A program made the position numbers and the translations under genes. Positions 7,089-16,026 of a stretch of DNA of 64,000 nucleotides are shown in pieces. Positions within the stretch are counted from its first letter, which is position 1. The number at the start of each line of letters is the position of its first letter. Origin of the DNA: Actinacidiphila bryophytorum (GTDB taxonomy: Bacteria > Actinomycetota > Actinomycetes > Streptomycetales > Streptomycetaceae). The notes beneath the pieces are model-generated. The model was given only the letters and a program-made list of their open reading frames with translations, was not told the origin of the DNA and searched no databases. The DNA lies in contig NZ_JAFFIX010000014.1 of NCBI RefSeq assembly GCF_016916835.1, positions 62,001 through 126,000 of the forward strand. Reading direction: 5' to 3'.

Positions 7089-8555
7089 GTGAACAGAGGA
7101 ATTCCGCGCCTGACCGCCGGAATACTCACCGCAGCCCTGATGCTGGTCGGACTGCTGACCGGGAGCAGCGCGGCGCAGGCCGCTCCGGTGGCGGCGGCCG
7201 CGTCCACCGGACAGTTCCACGGGGTGAACTGGGCCGACCCCAACGACAACTTCATCACCGGCCCGAACGTCCCCGTCGGCCTGTCGACGTCCGACAGCTA
7301 CGCGACCGTGTACACGAAGTCCACCGCGATCCTCAAGGGCTTCCAGGGCCTGGGCGCCAACACCGTCCGCCTGGGATTCAACGCGGCCACCACGTCGGGG
7401 ACATGGTGGAACAGCTACACCGCGGCCCTGGACGCCGCCACCGCGCTGGGCATGAACGTCATCGTCGCCCCCTGGCTGCAGGGCGGGAAGGTCGGTGACA
7501 CCACGTCGTTCAACCAGATGTGGGACACGATGATCAACAAGTACGGCGCGAAGAGCAACTTCTACTTCGACATCATGAACGAGCCGTACGGGTACAACGC
7601 GACCGACCTGACCAACTTCGAGGCCTCCTGGCTGGCGCGCTACCCCAGCCTCCCGCGGGGCCACGTGATCGTGCCCGGCCTGTACTCCGACGGCAACCTC
7701 TGCGCGGTCGGCTCGGACTCCCGGCTGTCCGGCACCCTGCTGTCGATCCACATCTACGGCATGTTCGGCGACTCCCACACCACCGAGGCCGCCTGGGTCA
7801 ACGACTTCACCGGCAACCTGTGCGGCCACGCCGACCGGGCCGTCCTGACGGAGTTCGGCGTCCCCATGAACACCGGAGCCAACTACAACGGCCCCAAGGA
7901 CGGCAACAACGACCTGTCCTACCTCTACGCGATCACCGACACCGTACGCAACCTGGGCATGGGCTCCGTCCTGTGGACGGGAGTCAAGCAGACCAACCAG
8001 ACCCAGGGCCCCGGCCCCTGCGAGAACGCCTCCTGCGCCATCACCTCCCTGAACGGAAGCGGCACCGCCCTGTCCGTGAGCGTCACCAACCAGTCGGGCC
8101 TCGACCGGCTCCAGTGGGGCTGGGGCACCGGCACCAACCCCGGCGGCGGCTCGGGCGGCGGTGGCGGTACCTCGGCGGTGCTGCGCGGCGCCGGATCCAA
8201 CCGGTGCCTCGACGTGCCGAACTCCAGCACCGCGAACAGCACCCGCACCGAGATCTGGGACTGCAACGGCGGGGCCAACCAGTCCTGGACCCTCAACTCC
8301 AGCAGGGAACTGGTCGTCTACGGCACGAAGTGCCTCGACGCCTCCGGCTCAGGGACCACGGCCGGCACCGCCGTGATCATCTACGACTGCAACGGCGGCG
8401 CCAACCAGCAGTGGACCCTCAACAGCGACGGCACCGTCACCAACGCGCTGTCCGGCCTCTGCCTGGACGTCACCGGAGCAGGCACCGCCAACGGAACGCT
8501 CGTCGAACTGTGGACGTGCACCGGAGGCAGCAACCAGAAGTGGTCCCGCCAGTAG
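7089..8555 (+). CDS. Secreted GH5 endoglucanase with C-terminal ricin-type (CBM13) module
   Basis: A 488-residue modular enzyme. Residues 1-31 are a signal peptide ending in AAQAA. The GH5 barrel spans about 38-350: FDIMNEPYG gives the acid/base Glu165 and LTEFGVP the nucleophile Glu255. A Gly-rich linker (about 352-366) leads to a beta-trefoil ricin module (about 367-488) with three CLDV/CLDA-type repeats and QxW motifs such as NQSW, NQQW and NQKW. It probably cleaves beta-1,4-glucans outside the cell, with the lectin module binding sugar chains. GTG 7089 is preceded by AGGAG at 7078-7082. A LacI-type operator lies upstream and a strong hairpin downstream. Confidence 0.9.
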   Translation: MNRGIPRLTAGILTAALMLVGLLTGSSAAQAAPVAAAASTGQFHGVNWADPNDNFITGPNVPVGLSTSDSYATVYTKSTAILKGFQGLGANTVRLGFNAATTSGTWWNSYTAALDAATALGMNVIVAPWLQGGKVGDTTSFNQMWDTMINKYGAKSNFYFDIMNEPYGYNATDLTNFEASWLARYPSLPRGHVIVPGLYSDGNLCAVGSDSRLSGTLLSIHIYGMFGDSHTTEAAWVNDFTGNLCGHADRAVLTEFGVPMNTGANYNGPKDGNNDLSYLYAITDTVRNLGMGSVLWTGVKQTNQTQGPGPCENASCAITSLNGSGTALSVSVTNQSGLDRLQWGWGTGTNPGGGSGGGGGTSAVLRGAGSNRCLDVPNSSTANSTRTEIWDCNGGANQSWTLNSSRELVVYGTKCLDASGSGTTAGTAVIIYDCNGGANQQWTLNSDGTVTNALSGLCLDVTGAGTANGTLVELWTCTGGSNQKWSRQ

Positions 8556-8586
8556 ACCCCGCACAACCCGCGACCCACGGCTGAGC

Positions 8587-8631
8587 GCACGATGCGGCGG
8601 CCGGCGCTCTGCGCCGGCCGCCGCATCGTGC
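8587..8631 (+). terminator. Strong 21-bp hairpin after the GH5 gene
   Basis: A perfect 21-base-pair stem with a 3-base loop begins 31 bases after the GH5 stop codon. It is one of the longest uninterrupted hairpins in the window and very probably terminates the GH5 transcript. Confidence 0.85.
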
Positions 8632-8697
8632 CCCTGTGCCCGGCATGTGGCCGCCGGCCCGCGCAGCGGTGTGCCCGTCAACCGTCTCCAGTCGGTG

Positions 8698-8711
8698 TGG
8701 GAACGCTCCCA
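8698..8711. promoter_or_regulatory. CebR-like operator in front of a decayed glycosidase gene
   Basis: TGGGAACGCTCCCA differs at one base from the palindrome TGGGAGCGCTCCCA, which is bound by CebR, the cellobiose/cellotriose-responsive LacI-family repressor of Streptomyces cellulolytic genes. It lies 59 bases upstream of an ATG that now opens only a broken reading frame. Confidence 0.7.
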
Positions 8712-8769
8712 CGGGAGGGGAGGTGAGGTCCGCTGGTGACGGGCCGTCAAGGAGTCTGACGGGAAGCCG

Positions 8770-9280
8770 ATGTTCGTCTCTGTACGGATCCGAGCGAAAA
8801 GGGCGCCCGTATTGCGCGCCCTGCTGGCCGGGTCGGCGGGAAGGTGTCGCTGAACTGCTCATCCGAACGGGACTTACACACTGTCAGCCTGGGTCAATAG
8901 CAGGGCGGGCAGAATCCGGCGCACGTCTTTCGACAAGAACTTCGGCGGAAGCGAGATGGACGCCTCGGTCAGCCAGGCGATCGGCAGCTGGAAGCAGGTC
9001 AGCGTCCCCGGCATCACCGTGACCAACGGAACGATCCAGGTAGGCGAGTCTTCCAATGCGAACGCCGGCAACTGGGTGAACGTCGACGACTTCACCCTGG
9101 TGCCGTCCGGCGGCACGACCACGTCCGGAGGCACGACTCGAGGGCCGACCGGCGGCGGTTCGCCGGTGCACGCGGTGGGCGCGGGCAAGTGCCTGGATGT
9201 GCCGGGGGGCGCAGACCAACAGCACGCCGGTGGACATCTACGACTGCAACGGCGGCGCGAACCAGCAGTGGACACTCGGC
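8770..9280 (+). pseudogene. Remnant of a secreted glycosidase: signal peptide plus binding modules, catalytic domain lost
   Basis: From ATG 8770 an Arg/Lys-rich start and a short hydrophobic run look like the beginning of a signal peptide, but a stop follows at 8851. From 8857 another frame reads NGTYTLSAWVNS, then, after a pair of compensating frameshifts around 8910-8940, FDKNFGG and EMDASVSQAIGSWKQVSV. This resembles a jelly-roll carbohydrate-binding domain, ending in NWVNVDDFTLV. A Thr/Ser/Gly linker and a ricin-type module (AGKCLDVPG) follow. The latter frameshifts near 9208, continuing as TNSTPVDIYDCNGGANQQWT in another frame. No catalytic domain remains. The parent could have been a GH53-like galactanase or a cellulase; this is uncertain. 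Confidence 0.75.
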
Positions 9281-9330
9281 TGCACCGACACCCGGGACAC
9301 CATGACCGGGACGGCGCGGACGACGAGGGC

Positions 9331-9360
9331 CGGGGGCCGTCGCGAGACGGCGAGCCCCCG
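9331..9360. terminator. Bulged hairpin between pseudogene and DUF1801 gene
   Basis: A G/C-rich hairpin with a GCGA loop and a two-base bulge lies between the converging pseudogene and DUF1801 gene. It may terminate either or both. Confidence 0.45.
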
Positions 9361-9396
9361 GCCTTCGTCGCGCCGGCCGGTCGTGGACTGCCGTCG

Positions 9397-9849
9397 TCAG
9401 CTCACCGCCCGCTTCACCAGTGCAGCGATCCGCCTCTCCACTTCTGGTGTGACCTCGGTCAGGGCAAAACCGGCCGCCCACATCACTCCCTCGTCCAGCT
9501 TCGCCTGGTCGCTGAACCCGAGCGTCGCGTAGCGCGCCTTGAACTTCTCCGCGCTCTGGAAGAAGCAGACGACCTTGCCGTCCAGGGCGTAGGCGGGCAT
9601 CCCGTACCAGAGCTTCGGCGCGAGGACCGGGGCGCCGGCCGAGATCACGGCGTGGACGCGCTCGGCCATGATCCGGTCCGAGTCCTGCATCTCGGCGATC
9701 TTCGCGAGCACGTCCCGCTCCGCCTCCGCCGCCTTGTCCGCACGCGAGCCACGGCGTCTGGCCGTCTTCAGCTCCTGAGCGTGCTCCTTCATCGCGGCCC
9801 GCTCCTCGGCTGTGAATCCCTCGTGCGTGCTGTTCTCGTCGGTGCTCAT
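9397..9849 (-). CDS. DUF1801 (YdhG-like) protein
   Basis: A 150-residue protein with an N-terminal charged helical segment ([20 protein letters not shown]) and a DUF1801 domain over about 45-150. The domain shows the family's typical [31 protein letters not shown] and [13 protein letters not shown]. The fold is widespread and has been linked to iron-chaperone-like roles in some bacteria, but no function can be assigned. GGGGAGATCC precedes the chosen ATG at 9849. It is divergent from a TetR regulator, and an operator identical to that in front of the regulator sits over its own promoter, so the two are probably co-regulated. Confidence 0.85.
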   Translation of the reverse strand: MSTDENSTHEGFTAEERAAMKEHAQELKTARRRGSRADKAAEAERDVLAKIAEMQDSDRIMAERVHAVISAGAPVLAPKLWYGMPAYALDGKVVCFFQSAEKFKARYATLGFSDQAKLDEGVMWAAGFALTEVTPEVERRIAALVKRAVS

Positions 9850-9867
9850 GGCGGATCTCCCCTCCAT

Positions 9868-9946
9868 AACGGCACGCAGTGTGCCGATCGAGCCTGAATA
9901 CTGCGCGACATCCTCGGCGGTTGTCAACGGCACGACCGGTGCCGTT
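9868..9946. promoter_or_regulatory. Two matching TetR operators in a divergent promoter
   Basis: Two dyads share the same half-sites and 5-base spacing. At 9926-9946 there is a perfect AACGGCAC-N5-GTGCCGTT. At 9868-9888 there is AACGGCAC-N5-GTGCCGAT with one outer mismatch. Their centres are 58 bases apart, one close to each gene start. This is a textbook arrangement for a TetR repressor controlling itself and its divergent partner. Confidence 0.85.
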
Positions 9947-9957
9947 AGGGTGGTGGT

Positions 9958-10548
9958 ATGACCGACTCGCCCGCCACGCCGAGGCGCCGCGGTGCCGCTC
10001 GCACCGAGGAGCTGCTGCAGGCAACCCTCGATCTGGCCGCGGAAGCCGGCTACGCCGGCCTGAGCATCGAGGCGGTCAGCCGAAGGGCCGGGGTCGGGAA
10101 ACACACCATCTACCGGCGCTGGCCCTCCATGCCGGCGCTGCTGCTCGACGCGCTCAACCGCGCGTGGACCAGCGACCTGGACTACCGCGACACCGGGGAC
10201 GTCCGCGCGGACCTGCGCGAACAGTTCCTGCGGTCGGGCCTGGCCCTGTCCAGCCCGCCGATCGGCCCCGTCTACCGCGCCGTCATCGCCGAGGCGCAGG
10301 CCGATTCCGCGCTGCGGGCGACCGTGCACGAACGATTCCTGGCCACCGTCGAGCAGAGCACTCTCGACCGGATCACCCGCGCCCAGCGCACCGGTGAACT
10401 GGTCGCGGAAGTGAACCTGGAATTCGCCGCCGAGGTGCTGTGCGGCGCGCTGTACTACCGCAGCCTGCTGTCGACCCGACCCATCGACGAGGATGCCGTC
10501 GACGGACTGCTGGACATGTTCATGGCCGCCTACGGAACCGGCGGTTGA
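9958..10548 (+). CDS. TetR-family transcriptional regulator
   Basis: A 196-residue TetR protein. The N-terminal domain reads [20 protein letters not shown] and [21 protein letters not shown]; the TIYRRWPS recognition helix is typical of an actinobacterial TetR subfamily. The C-terminal ligand domain has ETTR-C-like helices with [16 protein letters not shown] 9958 starts 11 bases after a perfect operator, which suggests autorepression. Its most likely second target is the divergent DUF1801 gene. It converges with the small Smr-domain gene downstream. Confidence 0.9.
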   Translation: MTDSPATPRRRGAARTEELLQATLDLAAEAGYAGLSIEAVSRRAGVGKHTIYRRWPSMPALLLDALNRAWTSDLDYRDTGDVRADLREQFLRSGLALSSPPIGPVYRAVIAEAQADSALRATVHERFLATVEQSTLDRITRAQRTGELVAEVNLEFAAEVLCGALYYRSLLSTRPIDEDAVDGLLDMFMAAYGTGG

Positions 10549-10568
10549 GACTCGGCTGCCGCCGTGGT

Positions 10569-10814
10569 TCAGCGCAGGTGGACCAGGATCCGCCCGGGGT
10601 TGGCGGGGTCGATCTCGACCCGGGCGTAGAGCTTCTTCAGATGCGTCTGCGCCAGCGTGGTCAGCACCCGCTGCCTGAGCGCGCCCGTCCCCTTTCCCGG
10701 GATGACCTGAAGCACGTCGACCCCGGTGGCGGCAGCCCTGAAGAGCGCCTGGCGCAGTGCGACGTCGAGGTCGCGGTTGCTGCGGAAGATCGGGTGCAGA
10801 TCGAGCGTGAGCAA
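10569..10814 (-). CDS. Small Smr-domain protein
   Basis: An 81-residue protein consisting essentially of a Smr (small MutS-related) domain: LDLHPI at the start, [18 protein letters not shown] in the middle, then GRILVHLR at the C-terminus. GKGTGALR corresponds to the family's HGxGTGxLR loop with Lys replacing His. Smr domains bind or nick nucleic acids, and recent work links some to ribosome rescue; a stand-alone short copy like this has no certain role. No ATG is available before the domain. I chose TTG 10814, which has GGGAAGG about nine bases upstream. Longer GTG/TTG alternatives would add unrelated sequence. Confidence 0.75.
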   Translation of the reverse strand: MLTLDLHPIFRSNRDLDVALRQALFRAAATGVDVLQVIPGKGTGALRQRVLTTLAQTHLKKLYARVEIDPANPGRILVHLR

Positions 10815-10855
10815 GGTGACCGCCTTCCCTGGTAGCCGTACGGTCGCAGCGTACG

Positions 10856-11245
10856 TCAGGTCTCGGCGCGTGCCCGCAGATCGTCGTGCTCGCGGAGGCG
10901 GACCGCGGTTGCGCCCACTGCGAAGAGCAGGGCGCCGCCGACGCCCAGCGGGGTGGACAGGACCAGCGCGCTCACCGGCCCCGGCCAGTCGCGGGAGGCG
11001 GCACACCTTTCCAGGTGGTCCTGCCGATCGCCGTCGGGCAGGCCGTCGTCGACGTAGAGGTCCTTGCGGTCGGCGAAGGCGGGCGCGGCGCAGCCCTTGC
11101 TCCAGTGGTGGTCGGTGTACGGCACGAACATGCTCCAGGCCGCGTACACCCACAACAGCCCCGCGACGACCAGCAGGCCGATGCCCCACGCCTTCAACCG
11201 GTCCGACCGGCTTCTGAACTCCTGTTCCACCGCCAGCAGATGCAC
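10856..11245 (-). CDS. Two-helix membrane protein of unknown function
   Basis: A 129-residue protein with two transmembrane segments, about 20-38 ([19 protein letters not shown]) and about 93-114 ([20 protein letters not shown]). Between them lies a roughly 55-residue loop with two cysteines (GCAAP and LERCAAS) that could form an extracytoplasmic disulfide. The C-terminus is charged. GTG 11245 follows a strong GGGGGAGGA site. I do not recognise the family. It lies upstream of the Smr gene in the same direction, about 40 bases away, so the two may be cotranscribed. Confidence 0.7.
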   Translation of the reverse strand: MHLLAVEQEFRSRSDRLKAWGIGLLVVAGLLWVYAAWSMFVPYTDHHWSKGCAAPAFADRKDLYVDDGLPDGDRQDHLERCAASRDWPGPVSALVLSTPLGVGGALLFAVGATAVRLREHDDLRARAET

Positions 11246-11449
11246 TGCTTCCTCCCCCGGAATCGATCTGCCGGACTATAGCCGCTGCCGCCCGGAGCGA
11301 CTCACCGGGCCCATGGAGTGGAGGGCTAATCTCCGAAAGGTCCGATCTCCTTCGGGAAAAGTGCCGGGAGATCTGGGAAGTTGGCAAGTTCTCCCGTACA
11401 TTCATGGGACGTCTCACCTCCACTGCCGCCCGCCGTCTGGAGAAAGTAC

Positions 11450-14062
11450 ATGCGCAGGGCTGTTGTTGCCTGCCTCACGGCCGTCGCCGCCACCCTCGGG
11501 GTGTCGAGCGGTGGTTCGGCCGAGGCCGCTCCGCACACTGATGTGCTGCACGTCGCGCCCGACGGGCACGGGACCGCCTGTACCGCGCGGAGTCCCTGCT
11601 CGCTGGACACCGCAAGGGACCGGGCCAGGAAGCTGGTCCCCGGCGCCGAAGGAGACGTCGTCGTCGAACTGCTCGGCGGCACCTACCGGTTGACCGGTCC
11701 GTTCCGGCTCGGGGTCGAGGACTCCGGCCGGCCCGGACATCCGGTGGTCTACCGGGCCGCCGCGGGCCAGACCCCGGTGCTCACCGGCGCCGTCAGGCTC
11801 ACCGGTTTCACCAGGACCGACGCGGACAAGGACGTCTACCGCGCGAAGATACCTGCGGGCGCCGACAGCCGGGAACTGTTCGTCAACGGAGTGCGGGCCG
11901 ACCGCGACCGCGGTACCCGGGACCCGTCCGGATTCTCCGTCACCGCCACCGGCTTCACCACCGCCGACCCGAAGTACACCGGGTGGACCGACCCCGCCCG
12001 GGTCGAAGTCGTGCGCAACAGCGGCTGGAAGCAGATGCGCTGCCCGCTGGCCTCCATCACGCCCTCCGCGTCCGGTGGTTCGGACCTGACCGTGGACCCC
12101 GGCTGCTGGAACAACAACCACTCCTCCGTACCCCATCCGGGCTTCCCCTTCAACGGCGCCGGCCTGCCCACCCTCGACGGCATCACCTGGCTGGAGAACG
12201 CCTACCAACTCCTCGGCACCCCGGGCCAGTTCTACATCGACCCGAACGCCGGCTACCTCTACTACGTGCCGCGACCGGGCGAGGACCTGGCCACCGCCGA
12301 CGTCGAACTGCCGCTGGCCCCGCAGCTGGTGGACGCCTCCGGCACCCCCGGCCACCTCGCGCCGCTGAACGACACCGACTGGCGGGCGGTCTACACCGGC
12401 AGTTGGGGCTACTCCGGCGGCCGGCACCTCGGCGACCTCGACGCCGACGTGCACTACACCTCCACCGACGGTGACGCGGTCAGCTACACCTTCGACGGCA
12501 CCGGCATCCAGATGCTCTCGGAGACCAACGGCGACGAGGGCAGCGCTGACGTCCTCATCGACGGCACCAAGGTGTCCACGGTCTCCGGCAACGGGCCGGT
12601 GCGGCTGGCCCAGCAGGCCATGGTCTCCGTCACCGGGCTGCCCAAGGGGTCCCACACCCTGCGCGTGGTCAAGACCGGCGGGTCGTACCTGCTGGTCGAC
12701 GGCTTCACGGTGATCCCGGACCCGATCGCACCGGTGCACGACATCACCTTCTCCGGCCTCACCTTCCAGGGCGCCACCTGGACCGCCCCCACCGCCGAGG
12801 GCTACGTGGACAACCAGGCCGGCGTCGTCTGGGACCCGACCACGCGCACACCGGCCCGTATCCCGGCCGCCGTGCAGGTGCACAGGGGACAGCGGATCAC
12901 CTTCGCCGGAGACACCGTCACGCACACCGGCACCAGCGGGATAGACCTGGCCGACCAGACCCAGGACTCCACGGTGACCGGCAGCACGATCACCGACACC
13001 TCCGGCATCGGCGTCGCGGTCGGCGAGGCCGACGACTACTACCAGACCGAGCCGGGCCTGATGACCAGCGGCAACACGGTCTCCCGCACCGTGGTGCAGT
13101 TCCCCGGCCAGGAGTACGCGGACGCGGTCGGCATCTGGGTCGGCCACAGCCGGGGAACGACGCTGTCGCACAACGACGTCGGCTACACCCCGTATTCGGG
13201 CATCTCCATCGGCTGGGGCTGGGGCTGGGCCTCGTCCTGCACGCTCCAGGCCAAGCAGGGGCTGCCGGACCCGTGCCTGCACGGCACCACCTACGCGGGT
13301 GGCGAGCAGGTGGTCGGCAACCACGTGCACAGCGTGATGGGCGCGCTGTTCGACGGCGGTCCGATCTACACCCTCGGCGGCCAGTCCGCACCCTCGGAGT
13401 TCACCGGAAACGTCCTGTCGGAGTGCATCGACGGCTGCAACATGATCTACCACGACGAGGGAAGCTCGCTGTGGGAGACCCACGACAACGTGGTGCGCTT
13501 CGGCAACGGGTCGCTGTGGACGAACCTGTGGACGCCCAGCATCCACGACGACTCGATCCACGACAACTACAGCGACACCGCCTCCTACAACAACAACGGC
13601 ACCGACATCACCTTCCAGCAGGCCACCGTGGTGAGCGACGGCAACTGGCCGGCCGCGGCACTGGCCATCGTCAAGGCGGCAGGTCCCGGCACCCCGCCCG
13701 GCAGCACGGCCGACGACGACGACCTCCGCATCGCCTACACCGGCAGCTGGTCGTCGAGCGGCTCCCGCGGCGACGGCGACCTCGACAACGGTGTGCACTA
13801 CACCCAGCAGAACGGTGCGGCCGCCACGATCAGCTTCACCGGTACCGGCATCGGCTTCCTCACCGAGACCAACTCCGACGAGGGTGACATCGGCATCGCA
13901 CTCGACGGCGTGTCCAAGGGCACGGTCAGTGCCGACACTCCGCAGCGGCACAGCCGCCAGACGCTCTGGTCCGTCTCCGGCCTGACCGACGCTCCGCACA
14001 CGCTGACGGTGACCAAGCTCAGCGGCAGCTACCTCCTGGTGGACGGATTCACCCTGAGCTGA
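11450..14062 (+). CDS. Secreted right-handed parallel beta-helix protein, GH141-like, with two repeated binding modules
   Basis: An 870-residue secreted protein. Residues 1-26 are a signal peptide. The start of the mature part (LHVAPDGHGTACTARSPCSLDTARDRAR, described by its key Cys pair) and the following GGTYRLTGPFRLG match proteins with a pectate-lyase-like beta-helix. Many of these belong to GH141, which contains fucosidases and xylanases. Beta-helix rungs rich in Asn/Gly/Thr span about 430-745. A roughly 115-residue module occurs twice, at about 308-420 (inserted) and 758-870 (C-terminal). Both copies have YTGSW, GDLD, VHYT and SYLLVDGFT, and they are probably carbohydrate-binding. GDSL hydrolase follows 31 bases later, perhaps as one transcript. 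Confidence 0.75.
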   Translation: MRRAVVACLTAVAATLGVSSGGSAEAAPHTDVLHVAPDGHGTACTARSPCSLDTARDRARKLVPGAEGDVVVELLGGTYRLTGPFRLGVEDSGRPGHPVVYRAAAGQTPVLTGAVRLTGFTRTDADKDVYRAKIPAGADSRELFVNGVRADRDRGTRDPSGFSVTATGFTTADPKYTGWTDPARVEVVRNSGWKQMRCPLASITPSASGGSDLTVDPGCWNNNHSSVPHPGFPFNGAGLPTLDGITWLENAYQLLGTPGQFYIDPNAGYLYYVPRPGEDLATADVELPLAPQLVDASGTPGHLAPLNDTDWRAVYTGSWGYSGGRHLGDLDADVHYTSTDGDAVSYTFDGTGIQMLSETNGDEGSADVLIDGTKVSTVSGNGPVRLAQQAMVSVTGLPKGSHTLRVVKTGGSYLLVDGFTVIPDPIAPVHDITFSGLTFQGATWTAPTAEGYVDNQAGVVWDPTTRTPARIPAAVQVHRGQRITFAGDTVTHTGTSGIDLADQTQDSTVTGSTITDTSGIGVAVGEADDYYQTEPGLMTSGNTVSRTVVQFPGQEYADAVGIWVGHSRGTTLSHNDVGYTPYSGISIGWGWGWASSCTLQAKQGLPDPCLHGTTYAGGEQVVGNHVHSVMGALFDGGPIYTLGGQSAPSEFTGNVLSECIDGCNMIYHDEGSSLWETHDNVVRFGNGSLWTNLWTPSIHDDSIHDNYSDTASYNNNGTDITFQQATVVSDGNWPAAALAIVKAAGPGTPPGSTADDDDLRIAYTGSWSSSGSRGDGDLDNGVHYTQQNGAAATISFTGTGIGFLTETNSDEGDIGIALDGVSKGTVSADTPQRHSRQTLWSVSGLTDAPHTLTVTKLSGSYLLVDGFTLS

Positions 14063-14093
14063 CCGGCCGTCATCGGCCGAAGAAGGGCAGACA

Positions 14094-15359
14094 ATGTTCC
14101 TCGCCAAGACAAGAACGCCGCCGGTGCTGGCGGCGGTGACCGCGGTCGTGGCCGCCCTGCTGGGCGCCGCACCCACCGCGCCTGCCTCACCCGGCGGACC
14201 CGCCGCGCCAGCCGAGAGCGGCTCGGCGCCCAGCAGCGGGCGGCTGGCGGCGTGGTCGCCCAGTATGACGATCGGCGGCCCCGACTTCGACGACCGGACC
14301 ATCCGGATGGTCGTCCACTCCAGCATCAGCGGGCATTCCCTGCGTATCCACCTGTCCAACCTGCGCGGCACCACCCCGCTCACGATCGGGTCGACGAGCG
14401 TGGCCGTCCAGGCCGACCGGGCCACCGCGGTCCCGCACACCGAGCACGCGGTCACCTTCGGGCGCCGCACCTCGGTGACGATCGCCGCGGGCGCGGAGGC
14501 CGTCAGCGACCCGGTCCCGATGACGGTCACCGCCGACCACAACATCCTGGCCAGCATCTACCTGCCGCACGCGACCAGCTCCGCGACCTGGCACTCCGAC
14601 GCGTTCGACACCACCTACCTGTCCGCTGCGGGCGACCACACGGCCGAGTCGGGCGACGGCGACTACACGGCGTCGACCACGTCCTGGTACTACCTTTCCG
14701 GGCTCGACGTCGTCTCGCCCGACGCCCGCGGCGCCGTGGTCGCCTTCGGCGACTCCATCACCGACGGGTACAACACCCCGACGGGCACGTACCAGCGCTG
14801 GCCCGACGACCTGGCCCGCCGGCTGGCAGCCGCAGGCAAGGCGATGGGCGTGGTGGACGCGGGCATCGGCGGCAACCGCGTCCTGACCGACGTGCCCAAC
14901 ATCTGGCAGGGCGTCAGCGCCACCAAACGCTTCGCCCACGACGCGCTCGGCCAACCCGGGGTGCGCGATGTGATCCTCATGGAGGGCATCAACGACATCG
15001 GCAACAACGCCGGACCCGGCGGCGGCCCCCTCACCGCGCAGGACCTGATCGACGGCTACCGGAACCTGATCGGCCAGGCCCACGCAGCCGGGGTCAGGAT
15101 CATCGGTGCCACCCTCCTGCCGGACAGGGGCAACGGCTACTACAGCGAATCCGCCGAAGCCCTCCGGCAGGCGGCCAACACCTGGATCCGCACCAGCGGC
15201 GCCTTCGACGGGGTGGTCGACTTCGAGAAGGCCGTCATCGACCCCGCCGACCCCACTGCGCTCGACCCCCGCTTCGATTCGGGCGACCACCTCCACCCGA
15301 ACGCGGCCGGCATGCAGGCGCTGGCCGACGCCGTCGACCTCGACATGCTGCACCAGTAG
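14094..15359 (+). CDS. Secreted SGNH/GDSL hydrolase (esterase family)
   Basis: A 421-residue secreted protein. The signal peptide covers about 1-32, followed by a region of about 180 residues with a beta-rich fold (WSPSMTIGGPDFDDRTIRM), as seen in long Streptomyces SGNH hydrolases. All catalytic blocks are visible: VVAFGDSITDG with Ser221, GIGGNRV, MEGINDIG, and DHLHPN with Asp398 and His401. Such enzymes hydrolyse acyl or acetyl esters, often decorating plant polysaccharides. Being 31 bases downstream of a GH141-like protein supports a role in polysaccharide deacylation. The next gene converges with only 7 bases between stop codons. Confidence 0.88.
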   Translation: MFLAKTRTPPVLAAVTAVVAALLGAAPTAPASPGGPAAPAESGSAPSSGRLAAWSPSMTIGGPDFDDRTIRMVVHSSISGHSLRIHLSNLRGTTPLTIGSTSVAVQADRATAVPHTEHAVTFGRRTSVTIAAGAEAVSDPVPMTVTADHNILASIYLPHATSSATWHSDAFDTTYLSAAGDHTAESGDGDYTASTTSWYYLSGLDVVSPDARGAVVAFGDSITDGYNTPTGTYQRWPDDLARRLAAAGKAMGVVDAGIGGNRVLTDVPNIWQGVSATKRFAHDALGQPGVRDVILMEGINDIGNNAGPGGGPLTAQDLIDGYRNLIGQAHAAGVRIIGATLLPDRGNGYYSESAEALRQAANTWIRTSGAFDGVVDFEKAVIDPADPTALDPRFDSGDHLHPNAAGMQALADAVDLDMLHQ

Positions 15360-15366
15360 CGCCGGC

Positions 15367-16026
15367 CTATGACAGGCCCGGGACGGTGTCGCCGTTGAGC
15401 ACCCACAGCGCCGCTGTGTACCACATGAGGGCGATCCCGCAGATCAGGGCGCTGCCGGCCACCGGCAGCGCCCACCCGGGCAGGCGTTTGCTGCGGACGA
15501 CCACCACTTTGGTGACGAACATCGCGTACAGCACGCAGCCGGTGATGCAGTGGATGGTGACGCGGGTGTCAGAGGTCTCGAACCCGTACGCGGTGATGCA
15601 GTGGAAGGCAATGGGCAGGGACAGCAGGAACGCGACGAGACCGATGATCCGGTGCGATGTACGCACCGGCCGGGAGGCGTGGCCGGTGCCGGGCACCAGG
15701 CCGTACATCCACAGCGCCAGGCCGAGCTGCACCAGGGCGAGGCCCAGCAGGGCGGTGCCCATGCGTGCCTTGAGGTCGTAGGTGTCCAGGCCGTGGACGC
15801 CGAAAAGGCCCACGTTGTAGTCCGGGGTCAGATGGCTGCTCCACTCGTACACGCCGACGCCCGCCGCGAACGGTAGCAACGCGACGAGCGCGATCAGAGC
15901 GGCCCGTACCGCCGGCCGCCGCTCCGGGCGGTCCGACCCGGGGCTTGGACCGGAACCGGCGCCCGGACCGGAACCGGTGCCCTCCGCCGAAGGCCCACCG
16001 GCACCGGACGAGTCCGGACCGGTCAC
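15367..16026 (-). CDS. Five-helix membrane protein, DUF6529-like, possible haem-binding partner of the lipoprotein
   Basis: A 219-residue protein with a Pro/Gly/Ser-rich N-terminal tail (about 1-40) and five transmembrane helices. Histidines lie in or near helices 3 and 4 (SHRIIG, IAFHCI, TIHCITG), reminiscent of b-type haem ligation in cytochrome b561-like proteins; this is inference. From memory this matches the streptomycete DUF6529 family. The GTG at 16026 overlaps the stop of the upstream lipoprotein gene by 4 bases (GTGA), so the pair is translationally coupled. The lipoprotein family often accompanies such proteins, suggesting a membrane-bound redox or cell-envelope unit. Confidence 0.75.
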   Translation of the reverse strand: MTGPDSSGAGGPSAEGTGSGPGAGSGPSPGSDRPERRPAVRAALIALVALLPFAAGVGVYEWSSHLTPDYNVGLFGVHGLDTYDLKARMGTALLGLALVQLGLALWMYGLVPGTGHASRPVRTSHRIIGLVAFLLSLPIAFHCITAYGFETSDTRVTIHCITGCVLYAMFVTKVVVVRSKRLPGWALPVAGSALICGIALMWYTAALWVLNGDTVPGLS

